This document shows positions 34,153 through 46,189 of a stretch of 64,000 nucleotides of DNA, piece after piece. The stretch is from Emydura subglobosa (Eukaryota > Chordata > Testudines > Chelidae). Both the position numbers and the translations under genes were made by a program. The stretch lies in assembly GCA_007922225.1 (NCBI GenBank), contig ML679960.1:2680032-2744031 (forward strand). Reading direction: 5' to 3'. Within the stretch, counting starts at the first letter, position 1; each line of letters starts with the position of its first letter. The notes beneath the pieces were generated by a model. The model searched no databases and was not told the DNA's origin. It saw nothing but the letters and a program-made list of their open reading frames with translations.

Positions 34153-35050
34153 CATCAGTTTCTGTGTCTCCACTTCCCCCAGACGCACATCTCCGTTTAA
34201 CAGAATCAAAAGAGCTTTGGGGGGAGTTGAGAGGGGAAGCAAAGCTAAGGAAAGACATGGAGAGATTAACTGGTAGAGCCAGGAGAATGCTAGAGAAGCT
34301 GGGGGAAAGTTCACTCATCCTTTATAAGTTTGCCATTCTGCAACTGATATATGATCTCAGTTGCATCTAATTAGAGTTGTCTTAACAGGTTTTGAAGTGT
34401 ATTTTAGAAAATAATGGGCATTATATCTAGTGAAACAGTCCATTAAGAGTCTGCAATACTCCAGTGCTGTTGCAAAGGATTAATGCAAATCTGTTTCAAT
34501 CTTTTTTCAGCTTTAATTTACAACCTGTTTCATATTTCTGCCATTTAATTAATAGTGATATACAGCAGTCAAGTGCTATGCTAACCAGAGGGTTCCGTTT
34601 GTAGACGAAAACTAATGTCAGCATTATTTATATGGAAAGAAATCCCAACTTTCTAGAGACAAAAATGTATGGCTTTTATTGCTAGATGCAATACCACCTG
34701 CCAATGCAGCATGTGTTGCATTTAGATAAGCAACCACTTTTATTAGCACTGGTTGAGTTTTGGCAGCTTTCTTGGTATGGACAGAATACAATGGAAAACC
34801 ATTCAATTCCAGAACATGTTTACCAAGGAATGCCACTACAATGTCAGCAATCACCTGGTCACCAAAAAGCTTTGATGGTGATATAAAATCACCAATGATG
34901 GACTTCAACTTAATATCCAGACAGACTGTCTTAAGAATCTAGCTAGCAAGAATCTTTCATTTTTTCTTGTTGTATTTTACAGATATAGGATGTTAATTAC
35001 TTAAAAAAAAAAAATTCATACTGACCTCATTGTAAAGTGTGCATGTATAT
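34153..35050. other. Intergenic, possible conserved element
   Basis: There is no gene or transposon. The segment 34430-34760 carries 'ggattaatgcaaatctg' and CCATTTAATTAATAGTG, octamer- and homeodomain-like motifs in a repeat-free context, so it could be regulatory. This is not provable from one sequence. Confidence 0.4.
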
Positions 35051-35228
35051 GGACCAAGATTTTCAAAAGTGACTAGGGATTTGGAGTGCCTCAATTTTTG
35101 GATGCCCATCTTCAGACATGTTAAAGGGGCCCAATTTTCAGAAGGCAATTCACTTTTTGAGAATCAGACTAGACGGTGTGTCAAGTTAGATACCCCAAAA
35201 CACTACTGATTTTTGAAAATATTGGCCA
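35051..35228. repeat. Inverted-repeat element, 'GTGACTAGGGATTTTGGG' family, copy 2
   Basis: It starts GGACCAAGATTTTCAAAAGT and ends TTTTTGAAAATATTGGCC, inverted complements. The body begins GTGACTAGGGATTTGGAGTG and 'cctcaatttttgg' like copy 1 at 28470-28650. Confidence 0.65.
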
Positions 35229-36632
35229 TAGTTTACAACATTTAGTTCTATGCTACTTTTTTCTGTGACCCTCAAACACTAAGGCTATATTATCCACTGA
35301 AGGTTTTAATCTCCCAGTGTTTGGGTGTACAGTTCAGATCTGGAACTTGGCTCAGGCTCATGTCTAATTCAAATATTTGAACTTCTTGAGGTTGACCTCA
35401 TGACAATAGTTTATACAATGTGATGCCATTCATCTTCTTTTGAATTAAGCCTGGAAGCTGTGTGACCTGACACCTTTTTCCCCCCGCTAGGATTAACATC
35501 GTCAAAGTGTTAATATGAAGAAGGTGCAAACAAACATTACCTCCATACATTCTGATAATTGCAGTGAACAAGCTTTTGTAGGGAAAGTCAATAAATGTGT
35601 CTCTTGCTCATTAAGGTTAATGGGAAGAGGCATACCAGGATCTTAGTGTCTGCTAATTAAATTGGTCTCTTTGGCTTTTCTCTAGGAGCCAATATTTTGG
35701 TTAGAAAAATGCATGTGCAAATGAGGCGCCATGACTATCAGCAAAATCAATCAGCAAGTCATAGGCAGTTACTCTTCTGTTCAAGGTGTACGGTATTAAA
35801 CAATACACAGAATGAAAAACAAAAACAGTTACACACATTTCTCTATACAAACTGCACATTCTCTATGCAAACAGCTGCTCTGGAGGTATCTTGAACTTTA
35901 CATTCTACTCTGTTATTTTACTTTAGATCCTAAATGCTGAAAACTAATTTAAAGAACACTGTAGAAGTTAAGCATTTTTGCTTTGCAAACTTGCTTTGTA
36001 AGATTACTGTGAGAAATAAATTCTTCCCTTTTTTAAGGCCTAATAAATGGCCCAAACCATCCTCTTTCCTCTGGGAAACAGTCAAATAGAAATGAGAGGA
36101 TTCTTGGAAGACTGCAACAGGTTCCATTCAGGCACAGGACCTGTATGGACATTATTACTCAGTTGGTTCCTAAGTTCTAAACTCCCCTTGTTTTTTTGGG
36201 GGGAGGTGGGGTAGGGAGGATCCTGAAGACATACTGCAGTAATGCAAACAGCAGATGCTGGGCATCTCTAGATATGGCAGTGGAAGCTTAATGTAGCAGA
36301 ACTCTGCTCTGCCATGGCCCCTCCACACCCTGAAAACACCCTCTGCGTCACACATGTGCTGGATCTGAGTCCTGTGCCAATCTACACAGGCAGGGATTTC
36401 CCCTACAGGTGGGGAATTCTCCTCTGGCCACTTGCAGACAGATTCCACCTCTTTGAGCCACTTGAGCCATGGTAAGGGGCTGAATTTCAGTGGAGAATCC
36501 AGCTCTTAGTATTTTGAAAAACAAAGTAGATGGAAAAAGAATCTCTACAAGACTATGACTTTGTAATCAAGACCTATTTTTGACTTAAATCCTTGAATTA
36601 TTAAAAATTAATAAAGATGAAAGAGGCAGTAC
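35229..36632. other. Intergenic, no gene seen
   Basis: No intact repeat or gene. 36180-36480 has a T-run and G-rich start and a GC-richer body that may be a worn repeat ending 'ggagaatccagctctt'. A 92-codon minus-strand frame there has no motif. Confidence 0.45.
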
Positions 36633-37793
36633 TATGACATTCTGGGGGTGCAACCCAGAACTGTGAGGGGCTGGGTCATCATCTGTCCTATGACCCTGAG
36701 TACCTCACAAAATTTTCCTGTGGTATCTCTCAACCTAGGCCCCTCATGAACAGCCAAACAGCATTCAGGTTACACCCTGAGTGTCTATGTATAGCTGCAG
36801 CCTGCCAGCTACACCCCAGCTACACTATGGCTTCCACCAGTCATGGTTACCAGTCTGCAGAGTGACCCCAACACACCCCTGGTACCAATTTCTCCTCCAA
36901 AACACGTGTTCTGCACTGTCCTGCCCTCTCCTGGCCAGTCCAGATATTAGAGGTCTGTCAATTTACAACAGTTCACTACTTTAACTGGAGTTACCAAACA
37001 ATTTAGTTTGGACAACACTTGATTTATTTTGAATAAAAAATGAAAAAAGTTTATTTCTCTACAGAGATAGATATTAAGTGAGTACAAGGATAAAGCATTA
37101 AAAGTCAGAAATGATTACAAGAGAAATAAAGATAAAAAGCTTTCTAGTAACTAAAACTTCAACTAAACTTGGTTCAAAATAAAATCCTTACCACATATTT
37201 CCAGCAACAGGGCTGACCAAATTCTCAGGTCAGAACCCCTCCCAAAGTCCAAAAGCTGGTTCCTCTGTCTTCTCAGATGAACAAGAGAGAGAGAGAGAAG
37301 CCCTGGAGTATTTTTGTCCTTCCCTTTTGTATACAGTCACCCCTTGAAATGCATTTTTCTGAGGGTTACCCCTAGATAAAGTTCCTTCCTACTATGAGGC
37401 TAGCGACATGAAGTCTTGTGGTGAAAGAGGTTCCATGCTGTTGTTTGTTAAAATGCAAATTGATCTGTTCCTGTCTGTCTTTGCTGCCAAAGAATGGCCA
37501 CTTGACAGGTGACTGCCAATCAACTTTGATGACACTTGGCTAGAAGTGTCAGCTTGTCCTTTGTCTTTGAGAAACAGGTTTACCTCCTCCCCAAACTTGT
37601 CTGGTAAGCACATTTCACTCATAACTTTAGCTTATGTTCATAACTTTACATATAATATTGCTATATGGATTTCACTATGATATTATTGACCAGTGAGTTA
37701 TTAGTTTTCAAATGATACCTCACAAGGCATATTCTGTACAAAGATTATTGCAGTCATGCGTAGAGTGTGAATACATGGGTGCATTTGGTCACA
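36633..37793 (-). mobile_element. Solo LTR with 5-bp target duplication
   Basis: The 1161-bp block is flanked on both sides by AGTAC (36628-36632 and 37794-37798). On the minus strand it begins TGTGACCAAATGCACCC and ends GAATGTCATA. Length, 5-bp duplication and the TGTGA start are those of an LTR left after recombination. Its start resembles the LTR at 10310-11447. It contains GA-repeat sequence at 37286-37300. There is no internal coding region. Confidence 0.72.
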
Positions 37794-37798
37794 AGTAC

Positions 37799-38837
37799 TT
37801 TTCTATATAAGGTTTTGTATTGCCCTCATTGAGCTCAATAGCAGAATTCCCCTTGACTCCAAATTGCTGTTAAAACTGAAAATCAGTCTATCAAAATGCT
37901 AATCATCATTCACATCTTGGTGTTGCATAGCAGCAGTGTGATAAGTATCTTTTGGAGGTGCAGTTTTTTTTAAAAGCTTTGTGTTTTTTTTTTTCACTTA
38001 AGTTTATTTCTTTGTTAATGAAACAACTGATTTTTGCTCAAAGGCAAGAAACCACAATTCAAACACAAACTGATTTGACTGTGAAGTTACAAGGCACTAA
38101 AATAGTCAATGAAAGCGATTAAACATGGAATTCTTTACTGTATATATGTCAGTGATCTGCTGACCTTCTGTCCTGTAAATTATTCATAAAATCAATATCA
38201 GTTGCCTGCTGCCTTAGAAATAAGAGTATCAATTACACCAATTTACACAGCTATAAAACAGTTATCTAAGTACTGTATACTAATATAAAACTTACATTAT
38301 TCATTTATATAGAGCTATTTACTAATTGCATTTACATAATAGATGCAACACTTGTATATTGTGTGGACATGGAAGGTGCCACAAAAGTATATTAATTCTG
38401 TGGCAAGGGCTGCAAAGAAGTTGTGAAGTATGGCACTAATTTACAATTTAGCTGGCATTCCCAGCAGAGCTCTAGGATTAAGTGTAAAGATTGAACTACC
38501 CTTTCACTCAAAGATGTGGTTTCCCCAGAGCTGAGATGAGTCACGTTAGTGTGAACACGTGGAAAAGCTTGCATCGCATCTTTTCCACGTTATACTTATG
38601 CTGTGACTAAAGAGGACACCTGGAGTAGCTGTCAAGGTCATGGAAAGATAGGACTACAGACACCAAAAGCCATCCTCTATTTTGGAAGACCGGAGTTTGG
38701 ACTGCTGTGAGGTGCAGACAGTTCAATGCTGTTACAGGAAGATTCTCTACATACCTATGTAGTCTCTGGTTGTTCTTTATATCAGCTCTTAAACACCATG
38801 CACTGATTATTGTATAAGACTTATGTAATGTTTAAAT
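37799..38837. other. Intergenic, no gene seen
   Basis: AT-rich, with T runs near 37965-37996. No recognised repeat or gene. Confidence 0.5.
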
Positions 38838-38839
38838 TA

Positions 38840-39263
38840 CAGTAGAAACTCAGAGTTACAAACACCTCAGGAATGGAAGTTATTTGTAACTCTAATTATT
38901 CATAAAGCTGAACAAAACGTATGGTTGTTTTTTCAAAAGTTTACAACTGAACATTGACAACACAGCTTTGAAACTTTACTATGCAAAGAAAAATGCTGCT
39001 TTCAACCATCTTAATTTAAATGAAACAAGCACAGAAATCATTTCCTTACCTCGTCAAATCCTTTTTAAAATCTCTTCCCCCACCCCCTTTTTTTTTTTTT
39101 TTTGGATTTTAAATTTAAAAGTTTATTGTCTTTTTTTGGCTTTTTTTTTTTTTTTTTTTTTGGTCTCTGCTACTGCCTGATTGCATAATTCTGATTCCAA
39201 ATGAGATGTGTGGCTGACCAGTCAATTTGTAACTCTGATGTTCGTAATTCTGAGTTTCTACTG
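38840..39263 (-). mobile_element. Tigger/pogo-like element with TA duplication, copy 1
   Basis: It starts CAGTAGAAACTCAGAGTTAC and ends CTGAGTTTCTACTG. The outer 24 bases match as inverted complements at 22 positions, and TA flanks both ends (38838-38839, 39264-39265). CAGTAG...CTACTG ends with TA duplication place it in the Tc1/mariner superfamily, pogo/Tigger group. The 424-bp body has no transposase and contains long T runs (39090-39104 and 39138-39160). The inner end sequences match copy 2 in reverse orientation. Confidence 0.83.
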
Positions 39264-41375
39264 TACAATAATTTAAAAGGTGAATAAATGCTCTCCATGC
39301 CTCAATAAAGAAAGCATCATACATTTCTAGTGCTATCAATCTAGCATCTTTCGGAAGTGCTAAAGTCACAAAATATATAATTTTAAAATATTTAAAAGAA
39401 GGTCTCACATGAGTAACAATCCCTGGGAATTGACTGCTAAGAAACTGACTTCCCTCTTTTCCACCATCAAGAGGAATCCTGAATTTCTTTATTTAAAATA
39501 TTGGATTTTTTTTTCTTGTGATAGTGCTGATTAGCACAGAAAATGTAAAGAGATTGTAACAGAAAAGGTATATTTAATGAATAATTAACTTTGTCAAAAC
39601 TATCCACCATGGTAGCTTGAGTTTATAGTTTTAAGAATTTCAGCATAACACTGTGACAGGTTATACAATACTTTTCTCTAATTTAATTCTTCCTTGTGTG
39701 TTTGTCAGTGCAGTTTATTTATATTCATGTTCTGTTTTCTACCTCTTCACTTCTGAATTCAAAGACTGCTGTAACTTCTGAACAGCAAGGAACCACCAGT
39801 ATGAATTCACAACTAACATGAAGGACTTGCTCTCACAATGGTGTAGAAGGCAAACTGGGCTAAATGCTCTTTATGCAAGACATTTATGTAACCAGTACAG
39901 CAAGCACAGAGGAATAATTCCTTCAACATGATCAAAAGAGTCATCTGAAGTCAGTATGCAAATGAACACAATATCAGGAAGCAAAGAGACATTGTTTAAA
40001 ATAAGTAAATTCCAAAAGGAGCAGGTAATTAGTCGTGTGTGTATACTTGTACATAAGTTCTCTAGCTACTTACATGGCTTCCATCTCCAGAAGAGATAAT
40101 GTAGTCAAGGTAAACTTCTGACAAAAGCTGTAAATGTACTTTTGGATGAAAAGATGAAACAATCATTCATACCGTACAATATAGTGAACTGATTTAATGG
40201 AGTTTGAATCAGAGCCCAAGGACAGTGCCACGTTAAACATCTCTATCTACAATTAGAAGGGTTCTCAAGGAACCCAGACACATTTATTCTAGCAAGATAA
40301 GTGACACTTTTCAGACATGGCTTTGCAATGGGGGATTAGAAAAGACTTCTTTTTTTTTAAGCATCTGAGGACAGTAATTGACATCTAGGACCAAGTTCTG
40401 CCTTTGATTTCAGCCTTTGAAATCCCACTGAAGTCAATCAGTTTGCACAGTTGTAACTGCAGATATTTGGCCTTTATTCAGTAGCTTTAAGTCTAGAGTA
40501 AGTCTAAAGAGGTTTCATTGAAGTGTGTGTGAATTCACGACCCTTTTGGTTCCATTTTCACTCTGTTCTGTAATACACCAGTAAACATAACATTGTGTTT
40601 AGAAATCAAGCAATCTTTCGCCAATACATATGTGGTAATAGACTGATGAATTCAAAGTGGATGAAATTCTGATGCTGCAGGAGGTAATTTGTTGAAGGAA
40701 ACCACTGTATGGTTAGTCAAAGGAACAGGGAAGGCTGTGGTCTCCCCCTTGGATGCTAGTGGATGCTGAATGCCAGCAAGAGGGCCAAACAACCTATGGG
40801 CTTATAAAGAGTATTTGAAACATGGCATAGAGGGTTTTTTTCCCTGTCTTGTACATATTTTAAACTTCTGCATTTGGATACTTGAGATTCACAAGCTAAT
40901 AGCTGCAAGTCTTGTCTGACTCAAACCAAAAGCAGTACCCCATTTTTAAGGTTAAATTTGCTATCCACATGTTGATCTATTCATCAATGGTGCTGTGCCT
41001 TCTAGCAACTCATTAAAATAGCCTGACTTTAAGGATAATGTGACTTTGAAAGATTAAAAAAAAATCAGTTAAAAATGAAATCGCAGTAAAGAGGCAGTGG
41101 TAAGAAAAAAACCCCATCAAATGTAAAGAGCACTGTATGCTAATAGATGAATGTGAATCATTATGAAGAGCTGTTTCGACAGACTCTGAAAAATCACTTC
41201 TTACTTTAAGATTCCTACTGATTTTAAAACATAAAATGGATGCAGTTTTCCATTAAACAATCATTAGTTTTCTAATGCTCAGACTTATGCTATTGCACTT
41301 AATATAATAACGTATTTTGAATTAACCCTTTCTGAAGCTTGAATTTTTATATTCCTGCATACTGATAGAGCAGAG
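39264..41375. other. Intergenic, no gene seen
   Basis: Mostly unique AT-rich DNA. 40385-40470 contains a worn 'ccactgaagtcaatcag' apex and flanks suggestive of a hairpin repeat. No gene. Confidence 0.5.
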
Positions 41376-41669
41376 CCCTGGTCTACACTTACGTGGAGAT
41401 TTGGTGGCAGTTGACAGGAGTTAAGCAAACTACGCAGAGTAGCTTGCGTAACTCCCGTCGACTGCTGCGCTTCCCTTCTGCGCACCATCTTCACTGCACT
41501 GCGCCGATGGGAATTGTGTTCCCGTCGACACAGCGCTATGCTACTTGAGGGGGTGGTTTTACTCAGTCGACTTCCTGATCGATTGAGCAGGTCTACACTG
41601 ACTGCTCATTCGATCCAAAAAGATCGATCTGGCGGCAGTGACTTTGCTGCTGTCAGTATAGACATACCC
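41376..41669 (+). mobile_element. Non-autonomous DNA transposon (MITE), second copy
   Basis: The left end CCCTGGTCTACACTTACG and right end CAGTATAGACATACCC are imperfect inverted repeats, flanked by AGAG on each side. Internal blocks GTAACTCCCGTCGACTGC and 'cttcactgcactgcgccgat' match the element at 23674-23986 in opposite orientation. Overlapping open frames on both strands (41514-41807, 41559-41810) have no transposase features. Confidence 0.75.
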
Positions 41670-42519
41670 AGAGGTAGTTTTGGCCAGAAACCAGGAAAGT
41701 CTGCAGTCTTCCAAAATCGTTTTCCTTGTGTGAATCAATATGAAGTAGATACTGTGTTTGTCATGAGTATTGGAGAAACAAAAGTAAAGAAATACTATAA
41801 ATCCTAGCACTTACCAGAACTTGTAGATATTAAATTCAAGTCAATGGAATTCTCATATGAATAGCAAAAAAAACCCAACATTTTTTTCTGTGAGTCAGAC
41901 ATTCGGTAAAAGTTCTAATTACACAGTGAGTGAGTAAACTGAACTTCTGAACAAAATACTATCGCTTAAGGGCCAGGGAATGTACCTGCTAGATGCACTA
42001 GTCTTTCACAGCTGGAGAGGCTTCAAATCCTGTCTTAGGTGACAAATAAAAATAATTAGGGTTTAGGACACGTAATGGGTCATCTAATACATCCCTTTAG
42101 TTGTGCTTTGATTAATTGCATTTTCTCTAACCTTTCCCTGATGGGTATATAGCCTCGCTTTGAGTATCCCCAGGAACTATACCCTAAAAACATCTTTGGC
42201 AGCTGGATTCATTACCTATCTTATCATACTAAAATAAGTTTTCTGGTAGGTGTTGTCAGCAGCAATAACTGAGGTTCAATTACCTAATGGTTCCTTCTGA
42301 ACTTAAGCAACACAGGGTTGAGCCCTCACCCAGTAACTTAGAAAATCTAAAAACCTCTCTGAGTGCCCTGAATGGGAAATACTTCCCCACTCACAAGCAC
42401 TTAGTCTGGCGGTTTAAAATGAAGCCTTATTACAGAAAAAAAAAAAAAAAGGGGGGGGGGGGGGGGCGGGGGCAACAAAACATGGAAGAGTCCGCAATAA
42501 TAAAACAAAAATAGATGTA
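41670..42519. other. Intergenic with A15/G16 run
   Basis: No gene. A run of 15 A (42436-42450) is followed directly by 16 G (42451-42466), one C and five G. The end of a worn CR1-like phrase ('cctaatggttccttctgaac') lies at about 42282-42301. Confidence 0.6.
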
Positions 42520-43340
42520 CAGTAGAACCTCAAATATATGAACACCAGAATTATGAACTGACAGGTCAACCAAACACCACGTGAAACTGGAAGTAAGCAA
42601 TCAGGCAGTAGCGGAGGAATTAAAAAAAAAAAACAAATACCTCTACTATACAGCGCCTGTATTGCATCTTACGCATGCAGAACCGAAGCAGCCTGGGGTC
42701 TGCGCTGTTTCCTGTAAGCCAAGGGTGCTGTGTCACCCCTCCCTTCTCCACCCAACTGGGAGAGGGAAGCTGTTTTCACCCCCCCCCCCCCCGTAAGGAC
42801 AATCAGTCCAGAGCTTGAGAAAAAAGCTGCCACAAAGAGCTACTGTGCTGCTGCTGCTGTTGCAGCCAAAATCTGGCCTGAAGTTGGAGTGGAGGTGCTG
42901 CGCTCTGGAGGAGTTTTAAAGGGCCATATCCTGTGCCTGGCTGAGGCCCAAGCTTTGCCCATGGCTGCACTCCTGGATCCTGCCAGCACCTCTGGGAGTG
43001 CAAGGGGCAGGGGAGGAGGGCACTGGTAGCTAGCTGGCACCAACCCCCTGCCACGTGCTGCCTCTGGAGTGCGGCAAGCAGTGCACTGAGCAGAGCAAAT
43101 CCTGGGGAGAGGCTGCTGAGGGCTGGGGCTTATAGTGCCAATTCAGCCCAAAGGCAAGAAACAGGAATAGGGCAGGAAGCTGCTTGCAAACCAGGCAGAG
43201 CTGCCAGGTGCCGCCTTTGCAGTGATCTCTCCCAGCCGCAGCTGGAAGACACTGACTGCCGGGCACTGTACCAGAACGTTTTGTTCAGAGTTACGAACAG
43301 CCTCCACTCCCGAGGTGTTCGTATCTTTGAGATTCTACTG
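42520..43340 (+). mobile_element. Tigger/pogo-like element with TA duplication, copy 2
   Basis: It starts CAGTAGAACCTCAAATATAT and ends 'ctttgagattctactg', with TA on both sides (42518-42519, 43341-43342). The first 100 bases match the right end of copy 1 (38840-39263) in inverse orientation, including 'aagcaatcaggcagtagcgg', so both belong to one family. The 821-bp body is GC-rich from about 42690 to 43270, unlike its surroundings. A C14 run lies at 42779-42792. The medium open frames inside (42730-43029 plus, 43030-43354 minus) show no transposase DDE motif. Confidence 0.83.
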
Positions 43341-44609
43341 TATCTATTAAACATGACTCCTACACTCCTCCCTAGCCCACCCTAACCTGGTCTCTCTGCA
43401 GTAGTTTGAAATTCAGTCTTTACTCACAGTTGTGAGCATCCAACAAAGTAGCATTTTCCTGCAATAGCACCTCCTTCCTCCGCTGCACCCCCACTCGCTG
43501 TTTGTTGTCTGATGTTGGCAGAGTCCAGGGTTTGGGTGGGTCTGTTTACAGTCTATAAGGGAAATGCTGCCTCGTCTGCTATAAGGGCTCTGCCACCTAT
43601 CCAGCTGTAGCAATTACAGCTTTGATTCTCCAGTATGCACTGGAACTCATCAGCTACACCACAGCCCTCTGCCACCTGCCTCTAACTACCTCTGTGCTGT
43701 CTGTGAATCTGACTCTTATCCACAAAATGACCTCTGTATCTGCTCTTTGCAAAGGTTTCAGAGAAACATCAGTAGCCTATAGGCCCCTGAACAGAGTCCT
43801 TATCACCAGAGATGCATCGTCATGATGATGCCACTGTTTCTCGCTCTTTGGGTTTGTCCAGGCTATGTGCCAGACTGCTGTTTGGTTAGGGCAACCCCTC
43901 ACCTTAGGAAAAGCTGGTGCAGCTCTCTTGTCCTTTCATTTCCCAATGAGGATTATAGCATTTTATTTTCCCCACACTCAAAACTGTTGACAATTTTAGT
44001 CAAAATGCAGTTAAACTTTCACATAACTGTAATGCAGATGAGTTCTTGCTCATTCATTCCCCTTGCTCACCAACAGATGCCGGCAAAGAGCTTCCCCCTC
44101 TTAGGGAGCCTTTGTGCACTTGGAATTTTCAAGCATCTCTGGACTGCTCTTTGCATTTTTCACCAACAGGTGTCAATAGGGAGCTCTTTCTGCTGTAGGA
44201 CTTCAGGCCAGAGGGCTTACATTAGTAGTAAAGTTTTTTCAAATGGTTATTCTGTGGTTTTTTCCCCCCCTGCTGCAGCTTAAATTCACTTCTTCCTACT
44301 TTGTTTGCTCAGCTATTAATAAAAGAGCTGTGCACTCTCTGCAGAGGTCAGTTTGCAATGGTGCTTATGAACTCAGCTGAAGAAGTCAGGTCATGAAGGA
44401 CAGCTGTGAAGCAACCTCTTCATCTTTCCTTCAGAAGTTCAAGTTTGATTAAGTCCATAGTCTCACCCCAAGGACTTCCTACCATTCTTGCCTCCAGCTC
44501 ACATCTCTGCCTCAAGCTCAGGACCCCATTTCTTTTGAGATCTTGATATTCTATCCTTCCTTCTGCTCCTGGCTCCTTTCTTGGGCCAAATAGCACCTTA
44601 CAAGTCTGA
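43341..44609. other. Intergenic, no gene recognised
   Basis: This contains the 153-codon plus-strand frame 43822-44283, rich in Ser, Leu, Cys and Phe with no recognisable domain and no duplicated or conserved-looking pattern. Nothing here resembles a splice-flanked exon. I treat it as non-coding. Confidence 0.45.
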
Positions 44610-44824
44610 GGCCTGGTCTACACTGTCATGCTAGGTCAACGTGAGATATCTCAGGAGAGCGTCTCCCATCGATGCTGCCTTCCACCTTTCAGGGAGGTGG
44701 ACTAACTGAGTCGATGGGAGAGTGCTCTCCCATCGACTGACAAGGTCTACATAGACCCACTCAATCAATGCCACTGGTCAATCAATCAATCAATGTCTGC
44801 TGCCGTGACAGTATAGACATGCCC
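44610..44824 (+). mobile_element. MITE with GGCCTGGTCTACACT ends
   Basis: It starts GGCCTGGTCTACACTGTC and ends GACAGTATAGACATGCCC, inverted complements with a few mismatches, flanked by TGA (44607-44609) and TTA (44825-44827). It has an internal inverted pair around CCCATCGA (44667 region) and TCGATGGGAG (44711 region), and a (TCAA)n run near 44778-44795. A 3-bp T-W-A-type duplication suggests PIF/Harbinger. The family shares outer ends with 41376-41669 but has a different interior. Confidence 0.7.
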
Positions 44825-45714
44825 TTAGTACGGTAGCCAGGAAACCTTTAATCATTCCCTAGCAACCATATACTATGAAGCGAAACTCCATGAGTCTTAG
44901 TGCATTGGTCCAAGCCTTAATGGGAACTAGTTGTCCCTAGTCTTAGTGAAGATCCAGCAACAGGAACAGAAAATGATTTTTCTCAGAAGTCTCTTAAGAT
45001 TTCCTTGGCAGTCATCCAAAGATAATGGGATCACCAGCCAATGTCTCCTTCCCTAAAATGATCCCAACGAAAGAAGCACTAAAGAGGAAGTAGACATGTG
45101 GGGTGAACTCACTAGGTCCCCTCTGAAGATACCAACAGTAAGTAGGGGTGATCTCTGTGGTTGGTGGGGATCAGCAGGGTGGGTGTTGGTTGAGAGGGAG
45201 GAAGTTTGTTTTCCCCAGATTAGCAAAAGAAAGAACTTCAAACTGAGACTTGTTTCAAATGGGTTTGTATTTCACAATGAAGATTTTGAGCAGGTCTAAT
45301 ACATAAAATCCAGCAAAGCAGCTCCTTTTTGTGTTACCCTCTTCATTCAAGTTCAGCACTTGCATTCCCTGCCATGCTTCTCTCTTTCTCTGAGGTACGG
45401 CAGACTAGCCCAAATTTTCATTTTCTGTCTTTGTGCATTTATATTCCTTCCAGTGTGAAACACTTTCCATCTTTTCATTGTACTGATTTCAGCCAATTTA
45501 TTAAGATTGTACTGTATTTTAATACTATCCCTTTAATGCATTTGTCATCTAAACTGTGTCTCATGTGCAACCCAGGCTGGATGATCTGAACTCCATCATT
45601 CTGGAAGATATCGTCTATCACTATATTATGAGTGTTGCTGAACCATAATACCAAACCCCTGAAATAGATTTGCAAACATCAGTACATGTTGCAATAAATC
45701 TGGGCCAAGTTAAA
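44825..45714. other. Intergenic, no gene seen
   Basis: No feature recognised. The overlapping frames 45053-45299 on opposite strands and 45329-45589 are short and motif-free. Confidence 0.5.
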
Positions 45715-45810
45715 CTTTGTGTTTGTACAGGGCTTAGCACAATGTTGTCCCAGTCATGGATGGATCCTAGGCATCACAATAATAACAGTTAAATTACTAA
45801 TAATAAAACA
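45715..45810 (+). repeat. Retroposon 3' tail (GCACAATG type)
   Basis: It reads 'tttgtgtttgtacagggctt' AGCACAATGTTGTCCCAGTCATGG, then 'atcctaggcatcacaataat', and ends in an (AATAA)n-like tail. The same layout appears at 63165-63275 and 5190-5292. It is probably the 3' end of an abundant amniote SINE or LINE. The parent is not settled. Confidence 0.6.
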
Positions 45811-45922
45811 GTAAATTATTTGTAAAAAATATGTCCTATTTTTCAACATCCTCTGCTTTTGTAGCTAGCAGAGAGCAGTTCTCCCTGATGATTATAAATG
45901 AAGGAATGGCAACCCTCAATTA

Positions 45923-46189
45923 GGGCTTGTCTACATACAAAAATTAATCCAGAATCAGGTAGGGGGTGAATTTAAATCAGATTAACTATTCCTGATTAAC
46001 TATTAACTCCTTGTATGGACACTCTTATTTTGGAAAAAGATTGCCTTATTCTGAATTTAATCAAAGCAGATTAAACTAATTCAGAATAAGGCACTCAGAG
46101 TCCTTAAAAAATGTCTATACATGGAGTTAATAAAATATAGTTAATCAGGAATATCCATTCCAGAATAACTCCTCGTAGAGACAAAGCCC
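45923..46189. mobile_element. MITE with long inverted structure
   Basis: It starts GGGCTTGTCTACATACAAAA and ends GTAGAGACAAAGCCC. Inside, CAGATTAACTATTCCTGATTAAC and AGTTAATCAGGAATATCC, and GATTGCCTTATTCTGAATTTAATC with 'aattcagaataaggcactc', are inverted pairs. So most of the 267-bp element can fold on itself. Flanks are TTA (45920-45922) and ATA. It is non-coding and PIF/Harbinger-like by its flanks. Confidence 0.75.

Noticed and set aside
42730..43354. Overlapping frames in a GC-rich block on both strands
   Set aside because: Open only because of GC richness. They lie inside a Tigger-like element and lack DDE transposase motifs.
43822..44283. 153-codon plus-strand open frame
   Set aside because: No recognisable domain, odd Ser/Cys/Phe-rich composition and no splice or promoter context. 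A chance frame is the simplest view.
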